This document shows, piece by piece, positions 12,989 to 25,705 of a DNA stretch of 64,000 nt (position 1 is the first letter of the stretch; every line of letters begins with the position of its first letter). Made by a program: the position numbers and the translations under genes. This DNA is from Spinacia oleracea (lineage: Eukaryota; Streptophyta; Magnoliopsida; Caryophyllales; Amaranthaceae), in assembly GCF_020520425.1 (NCBI RefSeq), contig NC_079491.1:20327449-20391448 (forward strand), read 5' to 3'. The notes beneath the pieces are model-generated. The model did no database searches. It saw nothing but the letters and a program-made list of their open reading frames with translations, and had not been told where the DNA came from.

Positions 12989-13713
12989 TCTATTTATTAC
13001 TATATACTAAAAGCGACACTGGGAATGACACGTGTCATTTCCTGGTGCGATTTTTTTCCGCCAAAATATTTTTTATTTTTTTACTTTAAAATAAATAAAT
13101 TACATTACATTTTTTTTAGAAACTAAGATAAAAATATATTTTAATTACCATAGATGTGCACTGCATAATATATTATTGGATGAAAGTTAAATCAATAATA
13201 TTTTTTCCTTTTTGATATAATTTTATTTATGTATTATTATTATTACTTTTTAATCTGATAAGAAATATAAAAAATAATGATAAATGAACTTCTAATGTTA
13301 GTCTACTATTAATAATATTAATACATGGTAACTGGTAAGTAAGAATGTTAATTAAAATAATAATACATGATAAGTAACATATAAGTTTATTTATCAAGAT
13401 TTCACTCAATTCAAAATATGTTGTATTTGACTAACTCGGTTATGCTCGGATCTTTTCGAAAATTAGTCTTGAGTCATTCGGGTTTGGTAAACGTTGTTAG
13501 ATCGTTCTACATACAATTAAACGATTATAATTTTTAACTTTGTATAGTAATATGTAAATTAGTTCATTTGAATATTTTTTTTACACAACTTTGTATTTAT
13601 ACTTTTTCATATGTCCTTTTTATTTTCATGCTTTCGTAATATCACAAGTCTTTTAGTTATTAAAATAATAAATTGTTTAGTAGTAGTCGTGCGTTGCACG
13701 GGCCCTAAACTAG
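12989..13713 (+). mobile_element. Helitron-like non-autonomous element 1
   Basis: It starts with TC (TCTATTTATTACTATATACT), contains GACACGTGTCATTTCC near the start, and ends with a hairpin CGTGCGTTGCACG followed by GGCCCTAAACTAG. The host bases are A before and T after, the A/T target and CTAG terminus expected of Helitrons. Termini match the reverse-oriented element at 15597-16073. AT-rich inside, with no helicase or rep coding. Confidence 0.7.
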
Positions 13714-13720
13714 TGAAGTA

Positions 13721-13765
13721 CTAGTTTTAAGTCCGTGTGATACACGGTTTGGCGTTAATATATTT
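13721..13765 (-). mobile_element. 3' terminus of a second, reversed Helitron-like element
   Basis: Seven bases after the end of element 1, CTAG (13721-13724, preceded by A) is followed by TTTTAAGTCCGTGTGATACACGG. Read on the minus strand this is a hairpin (CCGTGTATCACACGG) then a CTAG terminus. The two elements therefore meet tail to tail. I could not find the matching 5' end to the right, so only the terminus is annotated. Confidence 0.5.
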
Positions 13766-13805
13766 TGTTTAAAGCTTAAACTCTACGTAGTACTTCGTAT
13801 ATTAT

Positions 13806-14016
13806 GGTGCGTTTTATTTACCTGATTTTTACTTATTTTTCTTAAACTTATCTTATCTAAACTTATCTAACTTATTAGAACTTTATCAAAACTTATTTTA
13901 GTTATAAATTATATTTGGTCAACTTTTTTTTTTTTTTTTTCTGAACTTATCTTATTTGAAATTAACTGAACTTATTTTTCCTGAAATAAGTGGAAATAAG
14001 GTGAATAGAGCAGAGC
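13806..14016. mobile_element. Probable MITE with imperfect terminal inverted repeats
   Basis: The left end (TTATTTACCTGATTTTTACT) and the inverse of the right end (CTATTCACCTTATTTCCACT) resemble each other over about 35 bp. The interior repeats AACTTATCTTAT-like motifs. No clear target duplication was seen, so the boundaries are approximate. Confidence 0.45.
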
Positions 14017-14056
14017 TAATAAGATAAGTACGCAGTACGTGAAAGCAAGAATGCCA

Positions 14057-14666
14057 TGATCGGGATCCTACCTTGGATAGATGAAGGGGGTTGGATCGGA
14101 TCGGTAGAATCGGATCGTAGGATCGCAAGATCCTGATCCTACTAAATAGAAAAAATAATTTTTATATTATTAAAATGAAATGTAAAATCATGTATTCAAG
14201 TAATCTTAATACTTAAAGATCATTTTTTTGCTCATATAAGATTAATACTTGTGTAGATTCAAGTGCAATTAATAAGATGTGCGCAAGTTTGTTGCAATTA
14301 ATATTTTAGTTATGATCAACTTCAAATCTTAATTGATATATAAAAATTATATGAATTTCTTTACTTTTTAGTAAAATTGATACTTCTTTTTTGTAACTAA
14401 TTTATTAATAGAAGAGTATGATATTTATAATGATATGTGATTATGAACTATTTAGTAATAAAAAAATGATTTATTATCTTGAAATATTGTATGCTGGATC
14501 AAATCGTTGGATTGGATCGTAGGATCGTGTTAAGATCCTACCACTGAAATTTTTTATCGAGGTAGGATCGTAAGATCCTTCACACATTAAAATCCTACCT
14601 AAGTTCCGGATCGGTGGCGTGTTTTAGGATCGTAGCGTCGTAGGATCGTAAGATCCGAATCGGGAG
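14057..14666. repeat. Clustered GGATCGTA repeats at both ends of a 0.6-kb block
   Basis: Many copies of GGATCGTAGGATCG/AAGATCC in both orientations lie in two clusters, 14057-14145 and 14490-14666, separated by about 345 bp of AT-rich DNA without the motif. Such paired clusters resemble the subterminal repeats of class II transposons, where transposase binds. The termini are only weakly inverted (ATGAT near both ends). Function is inferred. Confidence 0.45.
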
Positions 14667-14794
14667 TTTAACAATCATGACGAAAATACTTTTTGTTATA
14701 TCTCTAATACGTGTTATGTTAAACTCTTTTGATGATGATAAAAATAAAATAAGAATATGATGATTAATAAATATTTAGTCTCATACTTGTATCT

Positions 14795-14849
14795 AAGTAC
14801 CAATACGCTAAACCTCAAAAAAAAAAAAAAAAAAGTACCAATACGCTAA
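14795..14849 (+). repeat. Poly-A micro-retroposon with 17-bp TSD
   Basis: Two identical 17-bp copies of AAGTACCAATACGCTAA (14795-14811 and 14833-14849) flank only CCTC and a run of A. This is the footprint of a LINE-style retroposition event in which almost nothing but the tail was copied. Confidence 0.75.
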
Positions 14850-15596
14850 TCATGAAAAAGATAAATACAATCCTTATCTTTTTGTCTGATCTTAATTATA
14901 TTATTCCTAACTAAGCTAAATAACTTTTAAAATCAAACGATCAACATATTTTGTCGAAAATATTGAAAGTTCGAAACTGTTCACGATCGCACCGCCTGAC
15001 ATGACATTTAACGGCTATGTTGTGTTTTGTTTGATCCAATTTTCCCTATTTTAAGGGTTTGTTTTTGCCGCCAAGAATGTACCGAGTATTTATTATGGAG
15101 TATTAGGATATTCTTATCTTTGCATATTTAACTCTATGAATATTAACTATTACTTTAGAATCTTGGATCTTTTACCAAATTAGTTACTTTTAAAATTTTA
15201 TTTACTAAAATGACTATTATTAAATTTTATTTCCCAAACCAGCTACTATACTTTGACTTTAAAGTAAAAATCAACTAATCAATTTGAGTGTTTTTATTTT
15301 TTTATTTTTTTATAGTGAACCAGTTTGGGTTTTTTTTTTAATAATGAATCGGTTTTGTTTGAGTTTTTTTTTTAAATGAATCGATTTTTTTTTCTGGAGG
15401 CCAATTTTTATATACGAAGTATATTTTTTTTGGTTCTTTTTACTTTTATACCTATGTCGGCACGCTGGAGTCTGGCGTTTTTAAATTTCCACAATTGATT
15501 ATCGGCATTCGTAACCCTAATGTTTTCTGGATGAAGATTTCAAGAGAAAAATTGATAAGTATGTAATTTTGTTTTTCTTTATACGTTTAAAGCTTA

Positions 15597-16073
15597 CTAG
15601 ATTAGGTCCCGTGCACGTACGGATATTTAAAAATTATTATTTGACCAACTTTTTTATAAAATTTTTAATTGAATTATTTATTCCTTAAATCTATTGCGTA
15701 ATTAATAATCTCGAATGTACTCATTTTGTCATATTTTAACTTACTACGTATTATATATTTTATATGTTTAATATGATGATCTGACTAAAATATTTGATAC
15801 ATTTAATATGCTAATTTGACCAAAATTTCGAGTAAGAATATTTTCTATGATTGATATGACAGTTTGACTAAAATTTTACCAAAATTTTAATAATGGCATA
15901 TTCCATAATCCTATAATTTTTCCATATATAAACATTTATATAAAAGGAGAGAAAATAAATAAAAAAGAATAAAATAAATATGTCTTTTTAGGAAAGAGTT
16001 TTTGGCGGGAAAATTTTTCATCAAGAAGTGACACGTGTCATTCCTGGTGTCTCTTTTAGTATATAGTAATAGA
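15597..16073 (-). mobile_element. Helitron-like non-autonomous element 2
   Basis: On the minus strand the 477-bp element starts TCTATTACTATATACTAAAA and then carries GGAATGACACGTGTCA, as element 1 does. It ends in a CGTACGTGCACGGGACC hairpin region and CTAG at 15597. Host A/T flanks are present (T at 16074 and A at 15596 on the plus strand). Non-coding. Confidence 0.7.
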
Positions 16074-16262
16074 TTTTTCATGCATTCCTTTTTTAGACTC
16101 AATTATATTGAATGATCTGGAATTTATTATTCATGTTACTATTTGAGAATTGTATACTTTGATTTAGAGTTAACGCCTATTAATTGAATGCGTATGGGTA
16201 TCTCGTTATCTACATTTCTTTGGGTTCATTGCCTTGTTTGTAACATTCATTTTTTTTACCTG

Positions 16263-18888
16263 TGTAATACCCCGAAATTTTTAAACTTGATTTATTAAAA
16301 TTAAAAATATTTATTAGCTTGATTTCGTTTTAAATAATTACGAATAATCGAATTTCGTTATTTTAATCGTTTTTACGATTTATTTTAAACGATAAATTTA
16401 TAAACGAAAATTTATTTATTTTTCGTTAACGATAATTTTTATAAAGAATTATTTTAATTAAACATTTCTATTTTTAGTAAGTTTCAAAAGTAGCAACAAT
16501 TTCTGATTTTTTGGCCAAATAATGTGAAATTACGAGATTGCCCTTAAAAGAGTCAAAATCCCCTTTTCTATTTTTCTGCTTGCTCTCCACGTGCAAATGA
16601 GTGAAAAAATTTCTTCCTTCTCCTCTTCCCTTGCTCTCCACGCACAAAGCAGAAGTCAAGAATTCCTTCTTTCCCTCAATTCAGTCCAAGTTCAGATACT
16701 TGGACCCCAAGCACCTCTCCTTGCTCTTCACTCTTCCTATATACAAATTTCATTTCCATTTCAGGAAATTCAACATCAAAAACCAAAACCAGAAACCAAT
16801 TTCTCTCCTCTTCATCTTTTCTGGTTCGAGCAATCACCACCAACGACCACTGTATCCACCGCCGTTCACCACCATTAACACCACCCCAACCATTCGACCA
16901 CCACCTGACCACCCACCGTCGACCACCGTACCTCCCTGCTTCTTCTCCTCCTCCACACGTACACCCCTGCCCCACCCCTGTTTCTTTTCTCTTTCCTTGC
17001 TCACAGCACCACCAACGCAACGCCCCACCACTATCCACCATCACCACCACCGACACAAACCTTCTGCGCCGCCCAGCCAGCCGCCACAGCCCTTCCTCCT
17101 CCCCCAAAACCGATCGAAAAACCCCATAGAACTCCTTTGTTTTTTCGCTTAAGCCATGCCCCATATTCCCTCCTCCTTTCTTCGCCTGTACCACCACCGT
17201 ACAAACCACCACCCCCTTCGCCTTCACCGGAGTTTCCCGCCGCCACCAAACCCAGCCACGTCGCCCCTTCTCTTCGGCTCTGCTCCGCCGTGCTTTTCCC
17301 CCCCTGCTCGTGCCCTGCCCTGTTCCAAACAAACCAAAATCAAAGTTTTATTTTAAAACTTTGATTCCCTTCCAACCCATATTAAAAATTGGGCCATGTT
17401 TCATTTGGGCTTTGGGTGAGTTACAAACTAAATTGTATTTTCAGATTTCTAATTATTAATTTGCTTGTTTTAATAAATTTTGATAATTTAAGTTATTTAC
17501 TAATAAAATTGTTCATTATTTTCAGGTAATTATCGATTTTATTAAAATAAATTACTATCTTGAATTAGCAAAAACGGAATTTTAAATAATATTTTCATGA
17601 AAATCGATTTATGAAATATCTATATATATTTCGATTGAAAATTAGATTAATAATATTTTCATTAAATTTCGAAATGATATTTTATTAAAATTCGTTATTT
17701 ATAAATTCATTACTTATAAAATTTATTATTTATAAAATATCGATTTTTAGATTATTTATCGTTTTAATACTAATTCAATAATTTATTATTTTGAAAGAAA
17801 TTGGAATCGGAACTCAGGACGAACGAACCAAGGAAAATCCTTAGCAAAATCGTGGAAGTGAGGTAACGGCTATTTCTAGTACCCGCAATCCCCTTATAAA
17901 TATGATTTTTGAAATTATGACGTTATGATTGAATTTATGAATTAAATGTTTTGATGTGTTTTATGGATTGTGGGATGAAATATGATTTGATTTAATTGTT
18001 TCCTATAATATGATTTGATTGAGTTTTCTCATAAAATGATGTTTATGCAATGCTATGAAAGAATTGATATTTTATTGATCCCATGATCAAAATGATTGTT
18101 TTATGAGTTAAATGAGTTATGTTATTTCAACTGAAATACAAGCCAAGGCTTGGTAAAAATACATAAAACATGATGAATGAAAGTGAAAGACCTGGTTTGT
18201 CTGGCGGTATATAAACTACCATCTTCCTATCTACCGGTCATGCATGCACCACGGACACCTGTCCACCCATGGATTACGAGCCCAGGCTCCCATGGTTTAT
18301 GAGCCCAGGCTTAGGGCCCAGGCCCCATGTTACGATGAGCCCAGGCTCTTATGGGCCCAGGCCCATTGGAGAATTCCTTAACGGTTCGTACTTGCCGACA
18401 ACTAGCATGTTAATTAAAAGTTTATGAATGACGTTTTCATTAAAAGTTTATGAATGAATTAAATATGATGTTTTATTAAATGTTTTACCTATTCTATTCT
18501 CCCTGTGTTATTAAATAAAATGAGTTGAAATGAATTTACGTTGCTAGGGTAGTCGTTACTGAGTCTTCGGCTCACCGTTTTGTTTTCTGTTTTAGGTACT
18601 GCGGGGAACGATGGAAACGAGTAGTGGCAAGGAATTTCACTATAGTATTAATCACCTAGTTTATGTTTAACGTTTTAATAGTTTTTAATTAAAGACTTTT
18701 AGTAAGTTATGTACTTTTTGATAATATAAAGGATTATTATATATATTTTGGAGTATTTAATGGCTTATAATTGATGTTTGCCTTGTAATTTCCAAAAAGG
18801 AAGTTACGGCAGGTAATGTCCCGACCAATTAGGTTAATTCTGTTGCTAATTATGCTTTAATAATTGAATTAGAGGTCGGGGCGTTACA
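16263..18888 (+). repeat. 5' LTR of the Gypsy element
   Basis: 2626 bp, TG...CA. It contains a pyrimidine- and CCACC-rich stretch at 16590-17330 that opens spurious Pro/His-rich reading frames, then a very AT-rich stretch. At 18275-18375 there is a run of palindromic GAGCCCAGGCTC and GGGCCCAGGCCC motifs. Confidence 0.93.
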
Positions 18889-18891
18889 GTT

Positions 18892-18904
18892 TGGTATTCA
18901 GAGC
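18892..18904 (+). other. Primer-binding site, altered
   Basis: TGGTATTCAGAGC three bases after the 5' LTR matches the plant initiator-Met tRNA primer site TGGTATCAGAGC except for one extra T. The extra base should weaken priming and may post-date insertion. Confidence 0.75.
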
Positions 18905-19289
18905 CAAGGTTCTGGACCATAAGTGCTAAACCTTACGGGTTCTGCACGAAATAGAATTCAGTAGGCTTTAAGCAAAGAATTTTAAGGAATGAGCTAAAAA
19001 TGAATATTCTAAAATCATGTTAAGTTAAAATGAATATGAGTGTGAGTGTAGGAACGGGATGAACGGGTTTATTTTCTATGATTTATTTGCTTTCATTTGT
19101 TGAGACATGTTATGTTGAATGTTGTCTGTCGAGGCTATGAATGATGTCACCAAGGGCTCGCAACGAGCAATCCGTTCACAATGATTATGCCATATCGATG
19201 CAAGTATGAGTGTTTTCTTTCCTAGTGATTGTGAATTAGAAATTGTCCTATGATGTTAGAGAAAGTTGAGTTTTAGTATCCTTTGACCT

Positions 19290-20340
19290 ATCTAGATCTG
19301 ATGTAATTTTGGGAATAAGTTGGTTGAATATGAAGCTAACACCAATTGTTTGAGGCATAGTGTGACCAAAACGCCAAATGAGGATAGGATTGCATTCCAT
19401 AAGTTAGTAAGAAAACCAACGATACAAATTGTCACTGCTTTGAAAGCTCCGGTGGTGAATTTTTCAGGTTATCCTTGTAGTGCTGTCGATCACCACTCAC
19501 TGACACAACTATCGCTTGTGAATATGTTTCCCTGAAAAGAAACCTAGTATGCCTCCACAGAGAGAATTAAACTTTAGCATTAAAGTAATCACAAGATCCA
19601 CCCCTATTCCTAAAGCACCTATAGAATGACATCAACTGAGTTGCAAAGAATTGAGGAATCAATTAGATGATTTACTTGGATAAAGGTATATTCAACTAAG
19701 TGCATCACTTTTGGGAGCCCTGTCATATTTATGAGGCAAAATGATGAAACATCGAGGTTATGCATAGATTATAGAGAGTTGGACAAGAATAAGTATCCTT
19801 TATTCCGCATTGATGATTTGTTTGACCAACTTTGAGGTACAAAAGTGTTTTCAAAGATAGATTTGAGGTCTGGATACCATCGACTTTATAATAAACTTGA
19901 GGATATCCCAAGAACAACCTTTAGAACCAACTATGGTCACCATGAGTTTGTTGTAATACCTTTTGGGTTAACTAATGCATCAGCTGTATTTATGGATTTA
20001 ATGAACCGCATTTTCAAACCATACCTTGATAAGTTTGTAGTTGTTTCCATTGATGATATTTTGGTATATTTTAAGAGTAATAAGGAACATGAGGAGCATC
20101 TGAGAAAAGTGTTAGATATGTTGATTGAAAACCAGTTATGTGCTAAGTTGTCAAAGTGTAAATTTTGGCTTAAGGAAATATCGTTTTTAGGTCATATTAT
20201 TTCTGAGAAAGGTGTATCTATTGATCATGAGAAAGTAAAAGCAATCGTGGAATACCCTAGACCAACCAATGTTCCCAAAGTATGAAATTTTATGGGTTTA
20301 GCTGAAGATTATCGAAGATTTATTTAAGATTTCCCTAAGG
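19290..20340 (+). pseudogene. Gypsy protease/reverse transcriptase remnant
   Basis: A protease tail (SDVILG then EYEANTNCL) at about 19295-19345 is followed, after stops and frame changes, by RT from about 19700. Recognisable RT motifs include [37 protein letters not shown], the catalytic region SIDDILVY (usual form FIDDILVYS) and [14 protein letters not shown]. The longest open stretch is 19845-20285. A stop follows at 20283-20285 and another soon after GLAEDYRRFI. Gypsy-type RT, not functional. Confidence 0.85.
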
Positions 20341-22924
20341 TTGCCTTACCCACAATCCGATTGGTTAGGAAGAATATCAAATTGGGGAATGATGATTGTG
20401 AATCTGCAATTCGAGAACTTAAGAGACGTATCACAATTGCCTATATCCTTGTCTTCCATCTGGAACTGAGAGATTTGTTATTTATAGTAATACTTCTACA
20501 CATGGAATATGATGTGTAAAAATGGATCAGGAAAGTCATAGATGATTCCTTCGCCAACTCTAAGTCCCTGAATAGAACTACCTTACTTATGATCTTGATA
20601 TACAATACCCTACTAGAAAAGCTAATGTTATTATAGATGCTTGAGTCAAAATCTTACCTAAATTCGATCCTACCTTTCTACTAGCCAACCAAGATGATCT
20701 TTAAAACCTAGAAGTTAAGTTGTTAAGGATAAAGGAAATGTTTGATTAAATGCGTTAAGTCAGTACCGAGACCAACTTTGATTGATGAGACTAAGGAAAT
20801 ATTTGTTATGGAAGTCAAGTTCCTTAAGGATAAAGAAAACGTTTGCTTGAATGCGAGGCCAACTTTGAATTATGAGATTAAGAAAGTACGAATTAAGGAT
20901 TTGCGCTAAGAACAAATGATCGTGGTGGAAGTTATGACCATTAGGTTCAGGATTAGTCTGAGTTATCACCGTCATCCCCACGTACCAAAAGATTGTCTAT
21001 TGACAACGACCATAGAACCAATGACATTGTTAGCATGCCTCAGAAACCCATGACTGAAGTAGATCCTATGACGAAACTACATGAGAAAGGCAGAAATGAT
21101 ACCAATGGTCCTTGTAATTCTCTTTTCTAATTATTCTATACTCGTTGATATTCCTTCATTCATTTATTATTTGTCATATATGTTCGGAGTTTGTACCAAA
21201 TTGGTTGATATGTTTAGGTTGTTGAGTACTAGGTAACCTAAAGAGATTCAGGCTTGTTGGAATGATGTGATGCAAGGATGATAGGTTAACAAATATGAGG
21301 AAGATTGTCAGGTAATCGTTGAAAAAGGAGGGTAGATTTCTACAATGACTAAGAGACAAAAGATTGGAGTTGAATTTATCAGACAGTTACGGAAATGAAA
21401 TTTTACTTGCCTAAGTGCCCAGATATATTCCGAAAGGGAAACACGATAGACCTTAAATAAGGGAGCAAGATTTTAGATTCCAATGAGATGAGATGAGTTA
21501 ATTTGCGGAAATCATTTTAAGAATGATAACGTGAAAATGTTACCTTGGGAACCCCGATCTTATGTGCAAGAAACGATAATGTATGAGTATTATAGAGGAT
21601 CAAGATAAGTTACCATTATGCGTCATATATCTGGTATCAATGGAATTAGTGCAAGAGTATTTTTGAAGGTTCGTTGAACTATTAAGGATATACTAGAGGC
21701 TGTAAACCAAATACCATAAAGTTAGCTGGAATTATTTGGGATTATCGATTGTATGTGAGATCTTGATGAATCATAATTAAGACCCGTGCTTTGATACATT
21801 TAGTAAACCTACATATGGATCATTTAAGAATTTTGGAGAATCCTAAAGGAACAAATTTGAGGAAAATACAGGAGTTCATGAAGTTTTGAAATATGTCAAG
21901 TTGGCAAGAAAGTAGTTTTGAAGGCTATGAAACGACAATCTAGAGTGAACAACCTAGACTAATCTATGCTAAAGTATCTACCGTATATTTTTGAGTATAT
22001 GTAGAGATCTCAACCAGGCTGTGTTCAAGGATCGAGTCACGTAATTTGGGCTGAGCCCTCCATTGTTGAAAGAATTCGACTTAGGAAAGAACATGTTGAA
22101 CACCATTGTGTTGAAGTAAAATCAAGGAAACGCATGCGGAAGGACTAAAAGATGATTAATATGCCTATATTTAGGAAGCTAGGAAGTTAAACAGAAATGT
22201 TATGAACCCAACATGAGTTATGATAAAAGACCCATCTGAGTTGACACATGAATAAGATCTTGAGGATTCTACCAAAAGAAGTTATCAAGAGTTAATCTAT
22301 CAATAAGGTTGATGATATCATTGAATGTTAGAAATTAGAAAAGAATGATTGAGGATTGCAATGGAATTGAGATTAGAAAGTCAACAAACGACGTATCTAT
22401 AGGACTAGGTAGTCTGAACTAAGTTTTCTGCGAGCTAGATTGTTTCTGGTAAAGGCACACTTGATAAATCCGAGGTTGTCGACTTAGAATATAAAGGATA
22501 AGTAACAAAGTATGTCTAACGATGTATTCCTAGTCACATGATTGGACTCGAACCCCTGCAACGAACGTAATCGACAAAGTTATAGCGTAGAAGAAAAGAT
22601 CGAAGTTCGAAAGCAAAACGAATCAAGTAATGAAAGTCAAACGACAAGATTCCTGCAGCAAAGGAGCCTAATAACAAACGAAAACGAAATATCTTCAAAT
22701 AGTTGCCTAAGAACGATATGATATACGAATCACTACGTTTTCTGTGAATAATGTAATGTATCAACCATGCTTATGCGCGAGATCAAATGATTGGTTATGA
22801 CATGTATGTTTTCTATTAATGAATGACGAATAGAACGATTAAATATGACTTGTATGATTCTAAGAATTGCAAGTTCGACTGAGCTCCAGTTTCGAGGACG
22901 AAACTTTTTCTAAGGGGGTAAGGA
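20341..22924 (+). other. Decayed interior of the Gypsy element
   Basis: About 2.6 kb where RNase H, integrase and chromodomain would be expected. I could not recognise any of them; all frames are full of stops. Near 22890 the bases encode FEDETF, a tail motif common in Tekay/Del polyproteins, directly before the polypurine tract at 22912-22924. Confidence 0.5.
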
Positions 22925-25549
22925 TGTAATACCCCGAAATTTTTAAACTTGATTTATTAAAATTAAAAATATTTATTAGCTTGATTTCGTTTTAAATAAT
23001 TACGAATAATCGAATTTCGTTATTTTAATCGTTTTTACGATTTATTTTAAACGATAAATTTATAAACGAAAATTTATTTATTTTTCGTTAACGATAATTT
23101 TTATAAAGAATTATTTTAATTAAACATTTCTATTTTTAGTAAGTTTCAAAAGTAGCAACAATTTCTGAATTTTTGGCCAAATAATGTGAAATTACGAAAT
23201 TGCCCTTAAAAGAGTCAAAATCCCCTTTTCTCTTTTTCTGCTTGCTTTCCACGTGCAAATGAGTGAAAAAATTTCTTCCTTCTCCTCTTCCCTTGCTCTT
23301 CACGCAAAAAGCAGAAGTCAAGACTTCCTTCTTTCCCTCAATTCAGTCCAAGTTCAGATACTTGGACCCCAAGCACCTCTCCTTGCTCTTCACTCTTCCT
23401 ATATACAAATTTCATTTCCATTTCAGGAAATTCAACATCAAAAACCAAAACCAGAAACCAATTTCTCTCCTCTTCATCTTTTCTGGTTCGAGCAATCACC
23501 ACCAACGACCACTGTATCCACCGCCGTTCACCACCATTAACACCACCCCAACCATTCGACCACCACCTGACCACCCACCGTCGACCACCGTACCTCCCTG
23601 CTTCCTCTCCTCCTCCACACGTACACCCCTGCCCCTCCCCTGTTTCTTTTCTCTTTCCTTGCTCACAGCACCACCAACGCAACGCCCCACCACTATCCAC
23701 CATCACCACCACCGACACAAACCTTCTGCGCCGCCCAGCCAGCCGCCACAGCCCTTCCTCCTCCCCCAAAACCGATCGAAAAACCCCATAGAATTCCTTT
23801 GTTTTTTCGCTTAAGCCATGCCCCATATTCCCTCCTCCTTTCTTCGCCTGTACCACCACCGTACAAACCACCACCACCTTCGCCTTCACCGGAGTTTCCC
23901 GCCGCCACCAAACCCAGCCCCGTCGCCCCTTCTCTTCGGCTCTTCTCCGCCGTGCTTTTCCCCCCTGCTCGTGCCCTGCCCTGTTCCAAACAAACCAAAA
24001 TCAAAGTTTTATTTTAAAACTTTGATTCCCTTCCAACCCATATTAAAAATTGGGCCATGTTTCATTTGGGCTTTGGCTGAGTTACAAACTAAATTGTATT
24101 TTCAGATTTCTAATTATTAATTTGCTTGTTTTAATAAATTTTGATAATTTAAGTTATTTACTAATAAAATTGTTCATTATTTTCAGGTAATTATCGATTT
24201 TATTAAAATAAATTACTATCTTGAATTAGCAAAAACGGAATTTTAAATAATATTTTCATGAAAATCGATTTATGAAATATCTATATATATTTCGATTGAA
24301 AATTAGATTAATAATATTTTCATTAAATTTCGAAATGATATTTTATTAAAATTCGTTATTTATAAATTCATTACTTATAAAATTTATTATTTATAAAATA
24401 TCGATTTTTAGATTATTTATCGTTTTAATACTAATTCAATAATTTATTATTTTGAAAGAAATTGGACTCGGAACTCAGGACGAACGAACCAAGGAAAATC
24501 CTTAGCAAAATCGTGGAAGTGAGGTAACGGCTATTGCTAGTACCCGCAATCCCCTTATAAATATGATTTTTGAAATTATGACGTTATGATTGAATTTATG
24601 AATTAAATGTTTTGATGTGTTTTATGGATTGTGGGATGAAATATGATTTGATTTAATTGTTTCCTATAATATGATTTGATTGAGTTTTCTCATAAAATGA
24701 TGTTTATGCAATGCTATGAAAGAATTGATATTTTATTGATCCCAGGATCAAAATGATTGTTTTATGAGTTAAATGAGTTATGTTATTTCAACTGAAATAC
24801 AAGCCAAGGCTTGGTAAAAATACATAAAACATGATAAATGAAAGTGAAAGACTTGGTTTGTCTGGCGGTATATAAACTACCATCTTCCTATCTACCGGTC
24901 ATGCATGCACCACGGACATCTGTCCACCCATGGATTACGAGCCCAGGCTCCCATGGTTTATGAGCCCAGGCTTAGGGCCCAGGCCCCATGTTACGATGAG
25001 CCCAGGCTCTTATGGGCCCAGGCCCAGTGGAGAATTCCTTAACGGTTCGTACTTGCCGACAACTAGCATGTTAATTAAAAGTTTATGAATGACGTTTTCA
25101 TTAAAAGTTTATGAATGAATTAAATATGATGTTTTATTAAATGTTTTACCTATTCTATTCTCCCTGTGTTATTAAATAAAATGAGTTGAAATGAATTTAC
25201 GTTGCTAGGGTAGTCGTTACTGAGTCTTCGGCTCACCGTTTTGTTTTCTGTTTTAGGTACTGCGGGGAACGATGGAAACGAGTAGTGGCAAGGAATTTCA
25301 CTATAGTATTAATCACCTAGTTTATGCTTAACGTTTTAATAGTTTTTAATTAAAGACTTTTAGTAAGTTATGTACTTTTTGATAATATAAAGGATTATTA
25401 TATATATTATGGAGTATTTAATAGCTTATAATTGATGTTTGCCTTGTAATTTCCAAAAAGGAAGTTACGGCAGGTAATGTCCCGACCAATTAGGTTAATT
25501 CCGCTGCTAATTATGCTTTAATAATTGAATTAGAGGTCGGGGCGTTACA
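22925..25549 (+). repeat. 3' LTR of the Gypsy element
   Basis: 2625 bp, near-identical to 16263-18888. Differences are mostly single substitutions, plus one shorter C run near 23960. It is followed by the TSD ACCTG at 25550-25554. Confidence 0.93.
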
Positions 25550-25705
25550 ACCTGACTATCGAGTTCTACAGTGAGTACAAGTTATTTTGGACAAATTTTC
25601 AAGGTCAGTGGTTAGTTTTGGAATTCTCAAATTTAAGTTTATGGATTTCTTAAATTTAAGTTTAAAGGTTTTAATGTTTCTCTTTAGCAAACTTAAGCTT
25701 AATAC

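Larger units (their letters stand above)
16263..25549 (+). mobile_element. Gypsy LTR retrotransposon (chromovirus-like), complete ends, decayed core
   Basis: LTRs at 16263-18888 and 22925-25549 start TGTAATACCCC and end GGGGCGTTACA. The 5-bp TSD ACCTG lies at 16258-16262 and 25550-25554. A methionine-tRNA primer site follows the first LTR and a purine tract (AAGGGGGTAAGGA) precedes the second. I counted about 27 differences between the LTRs by eye, roughly 99% identity. The 4.0-kb interior has only protease and RT remnants; gag and integrase were not recognised. Large LTRs, the iMet primer site and the RT sequence suggest a Tekay/Del-type chromovirus. Confidence 0.93.

Noticed and set aside
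16601-17152. 183-codon open frame, repeated at 23263-23814, with another on the opposite strand
   Set aside because: It lies in the CCACC-rich part of the LTR. Openness comes from base composition, and the second copy exists only because LTRs are duplicates. No domain.
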